This document shows, one piece after another, positions 1 to 12,399 of a stretch of 64,000 nt of DNA. The notes beneath the pieces are model-generated. The model was not told the DNA's origin, did not search any database, and saw only the letters and a program-made list of their open reading frames with translations. The first letter of the stretch is position 1. Every line of letters starts with the position of its first letter. The stretch is taken from NCBI GenBank assembly GCA_018296165.2, contig JACKQL020000007.1, forward strand, positions 1,364,001-1,428,000, in the 5' to 3' direction. Origin of the DNA: Termitomyces sp. T153 (taxonomy: Eukaryota; Basidiomycota; Agaricomycetes; Agaricales; Lyophyllaceae). Position numbers and translations under genes: made by a program.

Positions 1-1063
1 TGCACGCGTTTAATTATGGTCTGAAAGGCGAAAGGGACGCAGCCATTTTCCGCAAAGTGGCTGACTCCGTTATCGTCCCTGAGTTCATGCCTCGAAGTGG
101 TGTTCAGATCCAGGTGAATGAGAATGAGCCAGTCGCACAGGCTGATGATGGAGGCAAGCCTTGTTTATCTGATTATCCTGCTTAAATCTCACGAAGACCC
201 AAAACAATTCATAGCGGATGAAATCGAAGACCTGAAGCTGAAACTTCCTTCGCCGTCGTCTTTAGCCGGATACCGTCTTACTCCGGTTGAATTCGAGAAG
301 GACGATGACACCAATTTCCATATCGATTTCATCACTGCTGCATCTAACCTTCGCGCAATGAACTACAAGATTGAGCCTGCGAGTCGTCACACAACGAAGC
401 AGATTGCCGGAAAGATTATCCCTGCTATCGCCACTACCACCTCCCTTGTGACTGGGCTAGTATGCTTGGAACTATATAAGGTACACTCTACCCATGTCGG
501 TCTAGATAGGATGTTAATCAGTTTAACTTTTAGATCATCGATGGCAAAAACAAGCTTGAGGAGTTCAGAAATGGATTTATCAATCTTGCCCTTCCGTTCT
601 TTGGTTTTTCGGAACCTATAGCTGCTGCTAAGAAGAAGTACGGCTCAACTGAGTGGACTCTTTGGGATCGATTTGAGTTCGCAAATGACCCAACACTCAA
701 TGACATCATTGCGTGGTTCAAGTCGAACCATAATTTGGAGATTACGATGGTTAGTCAGGGTGTAAGTATGCTCTGGAGTTCTTTTGTAGGCAAGAAGAAG
801 GTACGTGAAATAGAGGGCCTCGCACTTTCAGTGCCTGACATCGTAATCACAGAGTGAGGAGAGGTTACCAATGAAGTTCAGCAAGCTCGTAGAACATGTC
901 AGTAGGAAGGCCATTCCTCCTCATGTCAAGCAACTTGTCGTTGAGATCATGGTGTCAGATGAAGACGGAGAAGATGTCGAGGTATGTATTAGCTAGTTCA
1001 TCTTGACTACTTCATCTTCTCACAAATTCGCGACAGGTCCCGTTCCTTGTTGTCCAGATCTAG
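1..1063 (+). CDS. UBA1: Ubiquitin-activating enzyme E1, 3' end (partial)
   Basis: This is the C-terminal part of the E1 enzyme that adenylates ubiquitin, carries it as a thioester and passes it to E2 enzymes. The start and probably the catalytic cysteine lie left of the window. Visible are the second-half adenylation region with [14 protein letters not shown], the [18 protein letters not shown] block typical of Uba1, and the ubiquitin-fold domain ending in VPFLVVQI. Exons are about <1-162, 215-480, 534-800, 853-981 and 1037-1063; all junctions keep frame. The first intron is ambiguous: a GT donor at 163 or a GC donor nine bases earlier (154) both fit. Without splicing, a stop appears near 184 and another after 860, so the introns are required. 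Family identity is very secure from the near-invariant adenylation block. Confidence 0.95.
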
Positions 1064-2072
1064 GGTGTTCGTTTTTACATACCATTAACAGTTGTATTGT
1101 CACCTCAATAGATGTGTGTATATCATCAGATTTTAGTCTTTCCCCATTTGTGGTGCTATTGTGAGGAGAGCTTTTCTCTGGACAGATCAAGTTTTACTTT
1201 CGAGAGCATTGCGAATAAGAACCATGCAAATAGCATCCTATGTAACAGTGCATGACATTGCGTCGACTACTTACCTACAGGTGCTGTAAGGCATGTAAGG
1301 CACCCTGGAATAAGACGGGAACGGGGAAGGGAGAATGTATGGAATGTCCCCGTGTGGTACGTTTCAGGAGGCGAAATGGACAGGATTGATGTGGTTTGGA
1401 AGGGGTGGGCGAAATGGGAAAAGATGAAGCTGAAATAGAACAGTAAAAATATGTTTTTGTGCGTTTTTATATCAATAGGGTAAGTGAACGTGATAACAAA
1501 AACGTGCCAAAAGGAAGCAAACAAGCCAATACCAGCTGATAAGATGGCAAAAGGGCACGATGAAAGTATTAGTCGTTGTAAGCTTGAATAGGTACACCGA
1601 ATGGACATCAAATGGAACTGGAAACATTTGTCAGAAAGAAGGGACCGGTAAGCATACATCGAGGGGCAGACAAAGTTCATATGCATCCGGTGACTCGTGA
1701 CTAGATTGAGTGTTCAGAACAACGTGCCACGGTCCGTAGCCAAAGCGAAGGGAACGAAGGAGCTTGATATAAGTATACTCCCGGAACCAAAAGCCGAAGG
1801 TTCCCATATGGACAGAATGATATATCGGCGAAGGCTGAGAGGCCCGAAAGGCAGGCTACGCAGCAGAAAAGGATGACAAAGATTGGTTGGAGTATTCACA
1901 TGACAACAAGTGTAAAAGTACACGCGAGGGCAGTAGATGAATGAGATGGACCGCAAAGCGCAACTATGCCAGGTTCCGGGTGTCACCGTAATGTAGTGAA
2001 TGAGTAAAAGAGACACGAAGATTGTCGATCGAGATTCGACATGTGTTGAGGATCAAGTTGAGAAAGGAAACA
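1064..2072. other. Intergenic region between convergent genes
   Basis: Convergent 3' flanks of UBA1 (+) and the cyclin gene (-). Open frames of 100-140 codons occur here on the minus strand but have no recognisable domain, no exon partners and biased composition. I see no RNA gene or repeat. Confidence 0.5.
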
Positions 2073-4534
2073 TCAGGTTCTGAGCCATGCCTGTTGATGG
2101 TTGACATTATGAATGGGGGCAAATGCACCACCGTGGTATTGGTAATGGCTAGCCCCCATCCACGCATTCTCGCCTTGCCGATGAGGTATAAACTCATTGG
2201 CAGTCATGCGAAGATCGCTGCATTGATACTCAAATCGAGACTGAGAGTACGTGCGAATATGTTGTCGGGCGTGGAAGTTCTCGTCATCATACGACGACAG
2301 AGACTGAGAACGTGCGTGTGAGATTGGGATCTGCGGGACATATGGATACGTGTTGTATGGCATCTGATGTCTGGCACTACTGATGACGGAAAAGTCAAAG
2401 ACGTAGTTTGACTGCGGCTTGATTGGTGCGTAAGTAGCAGTGTTCCAGTGATAATGGGCGTAGACGTCGACAGGAGGGTGATAAGGAGCTGGGTATGGGG
2501 CCGCAACGTGTAGAATGGGCGGTTGGACAGCCACGTATTGACCACTAACTCGGGGCCTCTCCCGAATGATGGGTTCATCACCCGCAGGACTCCATTTAGC
2601 CGGGGGAGGGAGCGACTTCTCAAGATCATGTATGTCTCGTCGCTCCCAACTCTGCGCTGGAGGGACTAGATTACTGACAACACCAAGAGGCTGATTAGCC
2701 TTGAGAATGTAATGTGAACCTGGGGCGCTGACGCGACGCTTGGGGAGATATTCCTCTCTAAGTGGACCATCCTTGTCAAGATCAATCTCCAGCACTTCGG
2801 AAACCAGAGCCTGCTCCTTTTCTGCTTTCTCACGCTTCCTCTCCTCCAGCCCGACGAACACGGGCTGTGGAACAGAAGACGTATGGGAGGCAACTGGTGC
2901 TTGAATGATCTCATCGATGGCCCTACGAACAATAGAATGAGGATTGGTCGACGGGCGAGAGATCGGTTGGGAATGCATCGGTGAAGCTAAGGACATATGA
3001 TAGGACCTGAGATGTGACAGCCATTGAGACCAGTCTCGAGAAGAAATGGTCAAGTCATAAGTAAAGATTTCCAAAGCCAAAGATTCAAGCTTGTTCAAAG
3101 CCTGGATAGGAACGTTGGTAATGTTATGCCTAAACAGAAGGATGAAACTGAATTTTGTAATCGCAGAAGAAATTATCTACTTACCATGTCTTATTTGAGA
3201 AAGTGTGATCATCCAACCATTTATTCGCAAGCATGCAACCCAAGACAACAAGGCGGAAGGGCGCACTTGCTTCCGCGACTTCTTTGTCGAGAACATTGAA
3301 CGAATCCCCGAGCAATGCAGCCCTGAACTTTGCTTCTTTCGACTCATGCTCGAACGGGGCTGCATCCAAATAGACGGGGAGACGAGTGATGTACCAGAGG
3401 GCAAGAAAGACAGCGGATGGCTGCAAGAGGGTAGAGAGGAACAATGAGTGAACTGATGCTGTCAAATAGCCCGGACGCGAGTTGGGATATGCCGTGGCAG
3501 ATGATCCACTGGAACGGAATGTCAGAAAGAAAATATGCTGAAATAACGAGATCTTACATGGACTGTGTAAACGTTGTCGAAAGGCTGAGACCTGTGGTGC
3601 AAACTTTCCAAACATAGTTAGCGACCCAATCTGCAAGGGGTTCGGCAAGCTTCTTGTAAGCGGTGGTGGCACACGGCGTGGCAACCTCGGGTGCAGAGAC
3701 AGGAGCACGCTCTTGAGTTTGTGAGGGTGCCTGGTATACGGGCTCGACTGGGTAACATTGAGGGCCACGTAACTTGTTCTGATAAGCATCGTTTTGAGCT
3801 ACTACATCGTTGGAGTGAGTGCCCTCGTAAGCATGAGAGGTAATGGCCCGATCAACATAGACGCCAAAAGGGGTGATAGGTTGCAGTGGGCTGGAGTCCC
3901 TATCTGGACCACTGGCAGCTCCTGGTGATTTGTCGTCCTCAAATATCGGGGTGTAAGAGTGGGGCTCCTCGTCGAAAGACGTAAGATCTGTAATGACCGA
4001 GACAACCGAACTTTCCTGCACTTGAGCAGCAAGCACCATACCGTCATCATCAATTCGCATGGGCGAGGGTGCGCTCCACTGACTCCTGGTCTCGAAGCGG
4101 CTCTGTTCCATGGATGATGTGTTATCGGAGTTGATCTCGTCAGCGTCCCGAAGAGGACCCAACGCCATTTCCTCGGGCGGCTGACCAGCCACAAGCAGGT
4201 TGTAAAGGGGCGGAGTACTCGCTTCAGCGTGTGTTCCTTTAATAACGGGCGCGTTTCCCGCGCCAGTCAACCCTCGGAAAAAATCCTGCTCAACAGGATG
4301 GTCAGCAGAACGAGTGTCTTCCTCCCAAATTCTGCGCGGCTTTGTCCTCCGCCAGGTCGGCAGCGAGTTTATCCACTGTTCGCGAGTGCCGAACGAGGGT
4401 GGAGGCCCTGTCGGAGACACCGGGAGAGTGCAAGCGAGCGACTGGAAAGAGTTTGAGTAAGCGTCACTGGTGACTACTTGCTTGAGGACTGGGTGGGAGG
4501 GTGGCTTTGAATAACGGGGGACAGGAACCGGCAT
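2073..4534 (-). CDS. PHO80/PCL-type cyclin with long disordered tails
   Basis: Encodes a cyclin of the Pho80/Pcl group, which binds and directs a Pho85-type cyclin-dependent kinase. Three exons (4534-3558, 3508-3185, 3129-2073) give about 785 residues. The cyclin box spans all three: AEPLADWVANYVWKV at the end of exon 1; LQPSAVFLALWYITRLPVY and LANKWLDDHTFSNKTW in exon 2; and NVPIQALNKLESLALEIF opening exon 3. The ANKWLDD...SNK-W and LNxLE motifs are diagnostic of the family. The roughly 300 residues before the box and 300 after it are Pro/Ser/Tyr-rich and probably disordered. Family members are often about 250-400 residues, so this is a long form, a type common in basidiomycetes. The start is the first ATG of the long exon (MPVPVPRYS). 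The 1 kb upstream is shared with the divergent FAR11 gene. Which process it controls (phosphate, glycogen, cell cycle) cannot be told from sequence. Confidence 0.85.
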
Positions 4535-5531
4535 TTGAAGATGAGGGTAGACTCGAGTATAGCGCCAAAGACACGGGAGACGTGAGGCTGGCGGCTAGAC
4601 TCTGATCTGGATTGCTCCTTTGGAGTGCGGAGCAAAGGGGCGTCGTGAGTTGTTGTCGTGAAAAGAAGATACGTTGGAGTGAAAGAGATAGCTGGCTGAA
4701 GTGGCGTACGCACAGCGAAGGCGTGCCTTTTGGCGGATGGAATGGGAAAAGGACAGAAGAGAGTGCTGGCTGCTGCTGTCAGCCTAACGAGCCCAGCTGC
4801 GGTTTCCTTTGGATCCTTGGGCGGTAAGATGGCCCTCTTCAGTCTTGGCCGTCGTTGTCTGCGGTGGTGAGCGAGCAACAGAGACCGGGCAACAGGAATC
4901 GACAGAAGAGGGTCGATCCACCTGGGCGTTGGTGATGAGAATTTTCGATTCCAGGAGAATCACTTATTTCAACCATCCACATTACGTAAGCCTGACTCTG
5001 CCTGATCGGACCCTCGTGGCCCCATCGATAATGCATCACACAATTACAAAGAAACGTGGCCATTCCCAAACATCACCGTATCGATCTTTATCCGAGGAGT
5101 AACGGAAAACACAGTGATCCCCATTCAATCCGCACAGATCAAGACGTGAGCTCCTAGCGCCTATCATGCATACGAATATCGTAGATTCCATCCTATTTGA
5201 GCCATGTATTGGGAACCGACGTCAAGCATGTGAGATTTCAGCGGGCCGGATCTCCAATCACTTCACACAGACGGGTGAAACCTGGCCTCGTCTAAGGAAG
5301 GAAACAACTTTCTCGGTAGATATATGCACCCATGAGGTCAACGTCGGGTGGACTTGTCATACCTGGGTTTGTCAAATGGACGACAGATACTGAGGGCTGG
5401 AGGTTGCGCTATTTAAAAGCACAAACACCTGAAACGGCATAGGTGTTGTTAGGGTCTGTTTTATATACACGCCTTTGACAAATGACTTTTGATCTTCTGG
5501 ACCAGAAACCTTGGACGCCGCACGGTGCAGA
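4535..5531. promoter_or_regulatory. Divergent intergenic region, cyclin / FAR11
   Basis: About 1 kb separates the start codons of the divergent cyclin (-) and FAR11 (+) genes, so both promoters must lie here. The part next to FAR11 contains short A/T runs such as ctatttaaaag near 5409 and ttttatatacac near 5459, possible TATA-like sites for FAR11. No further gene is seen. Confidence 0.4.
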
Positions 5532-8500
5532 ATGGCGTTTCCTCAATTAACTTCGTACATGAATTCCCAAATACACGACACTGATGGACTGCCTTCTGCT
5601 TCCACGCTTGATTCCATAACTCTCGGGCAGCTTAAAGCAATGGTAGGGCCCCTGCCCAAACCAAAGGTATGCTTATGCATGCACCATCAGTCACGGTTGA
5701 ATCAAGACGAATTTTGTCCGACAGCAATCCTTTTTTGACTATGTGTACGATGATGAAGATACTGTTATGAATGAGATTGATGAGTTCTACTCGTATGTTG
5801 AGATGCCACAAGTTGCGGAGAACGTGAAAGCTTGGGAAGGGTCGTTTATATCAGGTACTGCCCTATGCTACTTTTCTCCTTCAGCAGGACTACGACTCAT
5901 ATTGACTACAACATGTCGCACTAAAGATTGGACCAAGGCGCCTGTTTCTCAGCGAAAAGCTCACGTCGAGCTTCTATTGGAAAGCCTTGAACACCGTGAC
6001 GCTGAAGTCCGCTTCACCAATGCACGCCGCCTTTTCTACGTCCTTCAAGGTTCGGACGCGTTCTAAGGCCCATATCCCACGTAATTCCTGATCAGCGTCC
6101 TCGGCTGTATAGGCACATTCGTCGAGACGACGTCGCCAGAACATCAGCTACATTGGATATTCGAAAACTGTAAAGTTGTTAGATCAGTCAATGGTGTTAG
6201 CTCTATTGTCGAAGCTATGAAAATTGCCAGTTCAAAACATGATATGCTTTGGTATGTCTAGATTCATCCCTACTCGAACCTTTGTGTCTTATGCTAATGG
6301 GCAGTGGCCTGTCCGACCTTGATGCCTCACATTTTAACATCTCGGCTCAAGAAAAATCAGATCTCACTGATGAGGTGGTGACCGAGATTTACATCTATCT
6401 GGGGATGCTGTACCATTTGATTGAAATATTCAAAGGGCACGACGATTTTGCTGATGAGCTGAGTAAGTATCGCGCACTCCGAATGCGTTTTTTGTGACTA
6501 AGATAACTTATGAATTCTAGTGAGCCTCGACCCTCCTCTACCTGTCTACCTGTTCAATGTTATCGCCGGCCTTCGTGACAAAGGCGTCAGGACATACCCG
6601 ATCAAGAAGGTTTGGTCATATACTCTTGTTCTCATCTCGGTCCATTCTTATCTTTTTTTAGCTACTTTTAGTTCTCTGGAAGACTCTTCTGACATGCTGC
6701 GGAGGAATTCGCGAACTTACTCGAGTCAAGAAATTGTCAAGAGAATTAGCCGGACTACCTCCAGCAACAGAGACAGGTGAACCGTTCGTTTCGCGTGATC
6801 AGTTCACTTCTCATCTACGAATCTCAGTTGACTATATCAAATCATCCCCTCTCGACATTGAAACGTTCCGACAGGAGACGGCCGTCAAATATCCTACATT
6901 CACCCCTCCCCAACAGCCTATATTCCAACCAGTACCCATAGTTCCTGAGCCTCAAAAAATCTCTAAACCGGTCAATCCGCCATTATATTCCTCCAAGTTG
7001 GCTCAGGCATACTCGCCTATTCCTGTACGGCATCACTATCATCACGACGATGACACAAACGTCGGATTACATGGTATACCACACCATCATTTCCAGCCTC
7101 CACAGCAACATCAACAGTATAGACCCATACCTCAAACAGCTACTCCCGCACCTTCTCCGCCACCCTCACCAAAGCCCAAAAAACAACAATATCAAACCGA
7201 CCAAAACCGACCGTTCCTGTTTCCTTTCCCCAAAGGCCAATTTGGAAAAGATGCTCGATTCGTCCCTTTCGCCATAAATGAGGCGGATCAGCTGTTCAAC
7301 AAACACATGTATGTAAGTTTATCTCTATGGCAGATGTGGCGCACGCGAGAGGACTGTATCGCTGCTGAGAGTGGGCTTGAACATATGCCTGGAGATGATG
7401 AATTCCAATCGTCGACATTCACTGCTAATGTAAGGGCCTTTTGATTTTACAAGTTTCTGAACTTTGACTTGTTTTCAGCAGGATCCTGAAGTTGCTGAGC
7501 CATTACCTGATATCGCGTTGCTTGGTGTGAAGATTGAAGAATCAATGAAGATATTGGAGACATCTGATTCGAGCGCCGAGAAGAGAAAAGCTAGAGAACG
7601 TAAGGAAGACCTTATGCGCCTCAAACGTGTCGAACAGATCTATGTGAGTGATCTTTGCATGAAGAAAGACGTCTGTTCATCGTTCGTCACAGAGTGCGAT
7701 ACTTCCTGGGATCAGCGGGTGGGTAGGCGTATTATTGAAACTACTTCTTGCGACTGTATCGCCAGATCGGATGCAAGGTCCTCAATCTTCGACTTCGTCT
7801 GTCTTTCCCCCAGGAGTAGCATCTCGTGAGTGTGCTTCAATCTCATCCATCTTTTTTCTGAAATATATGTTTCATACACAGCCCAAGAGCAGCCCCCTGC
7901 ACCTTCGCCAACATTGGATGAGATAGATGTGACTCGACATCGCGAAGTCACTTCGAAAGCGGTATCTGCCATCCTTCTACTCATTTTGAAGTGGTTCAAA
8001 GTTTCGCGTAAGACTAATTTCTTTCAGCACGTATATCCTTTTAACAGTATATCTTTTTAACACTATATTAGACGTCATGAAATTCCACCAGCTGGGCCAG
8101 CACTTGCTTGACACGAATTGTCTTCTTCTAATACTCAAAATATTTGGGTTGCAGGAAGTCGCAACCTCTGTGGTCTCCAAAGCTGATGCTCCAGATCACA
8201 AGTTTGTAGATGGTAATTTATCAATGTTGGATATCGCTAATTGCACCGACAGCTTCTTCCGATATTGCCTCCTCAACTTTTCGAGAGACCTACATCCTGT
8301 TCGTCCCGAAGACAATCAACCGCGGCCCTCACGTTATACTCAAAATAAAACCACGATACTCCCTAACGGGGAAAAGCATGAAGAAGAAGTTGAGTATGTC
8401 TCAGAGTACTCCTGGCGGAATTTCTTCTCGGCGATCAACTTCGCCAAAATCATGCAAAAGCTGTCTAAAGGGCGTTCTCATCGAATATGGATGCTCGTCC

Positions 8501-9872
8501 AATACAAAAGCTCGGTTAGCACTCTCCTTTGCATATTAAGGACATTTTGAATTGAGCAGATTGAAGTAGGCAATACTGAAGCGAGTGTTACGGGTCAATC
8601 ACCCTATGCTGCAACTGCATGTCCTCAAGTTGATCAAGAGTCAGGTACCGTTCTGTGGGCGAAAATGGAGACAATGTACGCAATCATCATCTATTCATTT
8701 CTATATACCCGTGTCAACTCCCCATTTTATGTAGCGAACATGAAAGTTATAACCTCGATCTATCTAAATTGTCGACCAGACCTTCGGGACGAGTGGCTGA
8801 CTGGATCTGAGGTTGATGATGCGACAGATGCTCAAGTACGTTTTTCCCGCCTGAACAAGCAATCTCATGTCCCTCATAACGTTGCGTTCCGTGCGACAGG
8901 CGCAAGAATTGGCATTGCGGCACCTGGTCAAGTTCTGTAGGCAGTTTCAGGGTCCCTTTTCCACCAATAGCTCATTTTTCCTTCATTTTCTTTCTAGACA
9001 ACAATAAACGATATGGCCCGGCAGCGGCTTCCAGTCAACATGGGCCGCTGCACAGGAAGAGTGGTAGCGTCTCACATCACATAGAAGGTTTGCCCCCAGG
9101 CCCAGAACTCGCGAACATCATCCGACCATTGGGCACGCCGAACACCGTTGATTCCGACGTCTTTCCGCCTGCACGCGCTCAAGCCCCAGATACATCGATC
9201 TTCCTTCCCTATATCACCGAAGACATTGCGTTCGAGGAAGAATATGAAGAATACCTTTCAGATATGGGCTGGTCCGAGTCGGAATCCGTTACGACCGACG
9301 GGCCCTTGTTCCCTGGGGGCACATCCGCATGGCATCGACTTCCGGCATTTGCTTCTGAAATGGTAGACGGCATTAGTGACAGTGAAAGCATCGTTTCGAT
9401 CGGGGATTTGGGTGATGCGCGTCTTGATACCGGTCGCGACGATGATCGCGATGGAGTCGATGAAAATCTTAACAATTGGGAGGTATGTAGTATTCGCCTC
9501 GGTGCCGTGATGAAAGCTCAAATGCATGCCTTATAGCATATGAGTCCGAAAACCATGGCCGCTCTACCGAAGTCTCCTGCGGGTACTCGGCGCTCAAGTT
9601 CCGGGAGTGGGCTCCGGCCCGTCCTGCCGTTTGGACTTGACGATGGGAGTGCTATTGATCCAGATGAGGATGAAGACCTTGCAGTTGGCCCTGTGCCTAA
9701 GGATGAGTCCAATCCGTTCGCCTCTGGCGCTGGTGTCGATGAAGTGGAATATGCTTATGGGCAAGTGGAATTTCCGCTTTCCTAATATCGCAGAACTGAC
9801 ATTCTATGTGTACAGGGTCTGATTTCGGATCTCGGACGAGAATCACTCATTCAATCTACTCAATTCCCTTAG
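5532..9872 (+). CDS. FAR11: STRIPAK complex subunit Far11/STRIP (N1221 and DUF3402 domains)
   Basis: Encodes the STRIP/Far11 subunit of the STRIPAK phosphatase-kinase complex (Sordaria Pro22, human STRIP1/2), which in fungi supports hyphal fusion, fruiting and septation. I count 17 exons, about 1,145 residues: 5532-5666, 5725-5854, 5927-6049, 6113-6251, 6305-6462, 6521-6609, 6662-7429, 7479-7643, 7693-7825, 7882-8007, 8072-8514, 8570-8675, 8735-8835, 8900-8951, 8998-9482, 9537-9764 and 9816-9872. The N-terminal N1221 domain includes QSFFDYVYDDEDTVMNEIDE and YPIKKLLLVLWKTLLT. The C-terminal DUF3402 part has SWRNFFSAINFAKIMQKL, MLVQYKSS and VPFCGRKWR. A His/Pro/Gln-rich linker lies between them. 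The acceptor at 7478/7481 is a tandem CAGCAG. The last intron has a weak GTGGAA donor; if unused, the protein ends at 9785. The start is the first ATG in frame with the conserved block. Confidence 0.9.
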
Positions 9873-11321
9873 ACAGCCACCATCAGTTATACTTTCTACA
9901 ATCTAGTGGTTGATCTATACTGGTAAACATTCCAATATTCACCCAGCCAGGATGTTATGAACTTGATTACGTTCTCTTATTATATGGAGTCGGGCAAGAT
10001 ATATTCTAGTCCACCGTATCATCGAGTACGAGTAATTCACTAGCTTCCCCTCCACCCCCTTCAACATCCCTCTCTCGAATCCTTCTCAGCGCTACCTTCA
10101 AACTGACATGGAGGAGAGAAATATACCACATTCCATCCTTTATGCGTTTGTAGAATCTTACGTGGCCACTGGCATCTGTGCCCCCCTGGTGAGCTTGATG
10201 GGCATAGTTATGAAATGTGCTGCTGTTCGTTGTATCGATGTCGCAGGGGCAACGATGGGCGCCGGCCGAGAGTGGACATGAACACTACGGCAGCATACAC
10301 GGACGAGGACCGGACAGTCCTTTCAAATCAGTTCCTATGCCAATCAAGTACTTGCCACAACTTTTGGTGACACGACAGGCAGACATCTGCATCAGGGGGT
10401 ACTAGTCCGATACTTTGGGCCACTTCATGACCATCCGCTTTATTGCAATCAGTGCTATCACATTGACATTCGGTAGTGTCTTCGCCCAGAATTATATCTT
10501 TCATTCCTTTAGTTAACCAAGAGAAAGTATCAATGACGGCAAATAATTTTGTAGTCCTCTGGTTTGTGAAACAAAGGAATAAGTCGAGAGACTAGTGAAA
10601 GTTTCCAAATATCATGGAAGAAGTGTCCTTGAGTAAAGTCAAGCAAATGTGGCGTAATTAATAAAGGGTGTTACGGTCGTTTGTCCGCATAATTCAAGAT
10701 ACGGAGATCTTGACCTAGTGCGAGTTGGAACGACATTTATGATATGTTGCTGGGAATGTCTCCAACGTCGAGCGCTAATGGGATCACCACCATGGCGTCT
10801 TGTCTTTACGTCTGTATGCTAGAAGCGGCTGATCTTGGATATTACGCCCCGTCTTGATGTCTCAACTGTCGAGGCGTGATGCAATCGTCCTGGATGATAA
10901 TCAGAAGGGCAGCGATTTAACAAGGCCTATGACTCATAGGGGCAGAAGCTCTTCTGATCATAGGGTCGAAGAGGTGGACATAATGACTGCGCACTAACCG
11001 CGGTCCTAGATTGCGGAAAATATTCAACAAACCCAATAGCAATGGGTTAAGCGGCCATTTGGATCTTGGAACTGGAATGGGCATCCGGAAATATGCAATC
11101 ATATGCAGAACATGATTTTCGTGACCAACAGACTGCAATACACTCATCCCAACTGCTTCTAGAAGGCACGAACGATGATTCAATCAAACGAAGAAGTGAT
11201 TGGAGGAATCGGTTTGCCACTGAATTTCGCAGACGAGTTCCGGAATATACTCAGATCTTCGAAGACGATCAGCTCTGATTACCTTACCTCAAACAAGAAC
11301 AGAGAAAGGACGGCCTAGCGC
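9873..11321. other. Gene-poor intergenic stretch
   Basis: About 1.4 kb downstream of FAR11. The open frames are short, on both strands, and show no family motif or consistent splicing. I find no RNA gene and no clear repeat until the MITE that begins at 11322. Confidence 0.45.
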
Positions 11322-11866
11322 TATGGTGCAGTTCACTTAGTCACCGCAACTTTGTGGAACGGAGGTAAAATTGGCCTGAGGCCGATTTTTTTTCAACAAA
11401 TTTGCCATGTTAGCGCTTCGAATATGTACTTTGCAGACAGAGTACGTAGCGTATAATATTTCTACTACGCAAGCTCTAACAGCTGTTCCGGTCTCAACAA
11501 TCCGAAGATGGGAGCATCGGATGCACAGGTGGATGAACACTTCCAGGGAAGGATTGGGTACTCTGGATGCTCAGGCAAAGGTAAAAACAATTCAGTCCTA
11601 CTAAGTACAAGTTCCATCGACGTATCGACGTGTACCAGGACGCGCAGACACGTGTATGATAAATTTCCCTTTATGGAGTTGCCCAATATGAGTAACGGCA
11701 AAATCGGCCCTGTCCAAAAAAATATTTCCATTTTCGACGATAAAAATCGGTCTTGGGGTTTTGTTGCCAACAAAAGAAGCATTTTATTTTGGCAAGACAA
11801 ATGAGAAAAATATCATTTTCCGAAGGTGCGATATTTCATCACAAAGTTGTGGTGAACTGCACCATA
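11322..11866. mobile_element. TA-flanked MITE-like element with inverted ends
   Basis: A 545-base segment is bounded by TA on both sides. It begins TGGTGCAGTTCAC and ends with the exact reverse complement GTGAACTGCACCA. Just inside each end is a shared CAACTTTGTG, separated from the outer 13-mer by a 9-base length difference, so the inverted repeat is roughly 30 bases and imperfect. The flanks CGC-TA and TA-GCG are also complementary. There is no transposase; the short internal frames do not match any family I know. Length, TA duplication and inverted ends fit a non-autonomous Tc1/mariner-type MITE. The interior contains A/T runs. Confidence 0.65.
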
Positions 11867-12399
11867 GCGAATTTGAGAGGAGCATGAGTGGCGGTGCCGG
11901 TCCGACCGAACAGCAAGCGATGACCGCATGATCGACCACAGCGGCAATACCCACAGCGGCAAAACTTCATACATATCATTCTGGGGTCTGGCTTTGCCGG
12001 CAGCTCAGAAACTCACTCTTGACACACGAATATAATAGTCAAAATTGGATTTTAATTGATTAATTGTTGAACCTAAACTGCAGGTCAGACTTAGGTGGCG
12101 AAATGTATGTATCAACAATCCGAAGTAAATCTTACAATTAGAATAAGCTTGAGCAGTCCGCTCCCTAGACCCTCCGAGCTCGGCAGTAGACCACTTGTTC
12201 TTCAAAATCTCCTGCTATATCCTCTCTCGCGTACGGACCATGACGCTCTCCTTGTCTTCTGCGCGCGTAACGCGTGCTTTCGAGCGTTTTCACCATGTTG
12301 ATTGACTGGCGCCGCCGAGTTTCGCAAGGACCGCGTGGTTTCTTCCATCTTTTTTCTTCTTGTCCTTCCGTTCGCTTTTCTGCTTCCTCGGCCGTTCCT
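11867..12399. other. Gene-poor stretch right of the MITE
   Basis: About 530 bases with short open frames of 60-95 codons on both strands, mutually overlapping and without recognisable motifs. A T/C-rich run follows near 12345-12380. I see nothing that supports a gene. Confidence 0.35.

Noticed and set aside
7311..7331. Possible 21-base intron GTAAGT...GGCAG in FAR11
   Set aside because: Too short for a spliceosomal intron, in frame without stops, and its translation (VSLSLWQ) fits the STRIP family.
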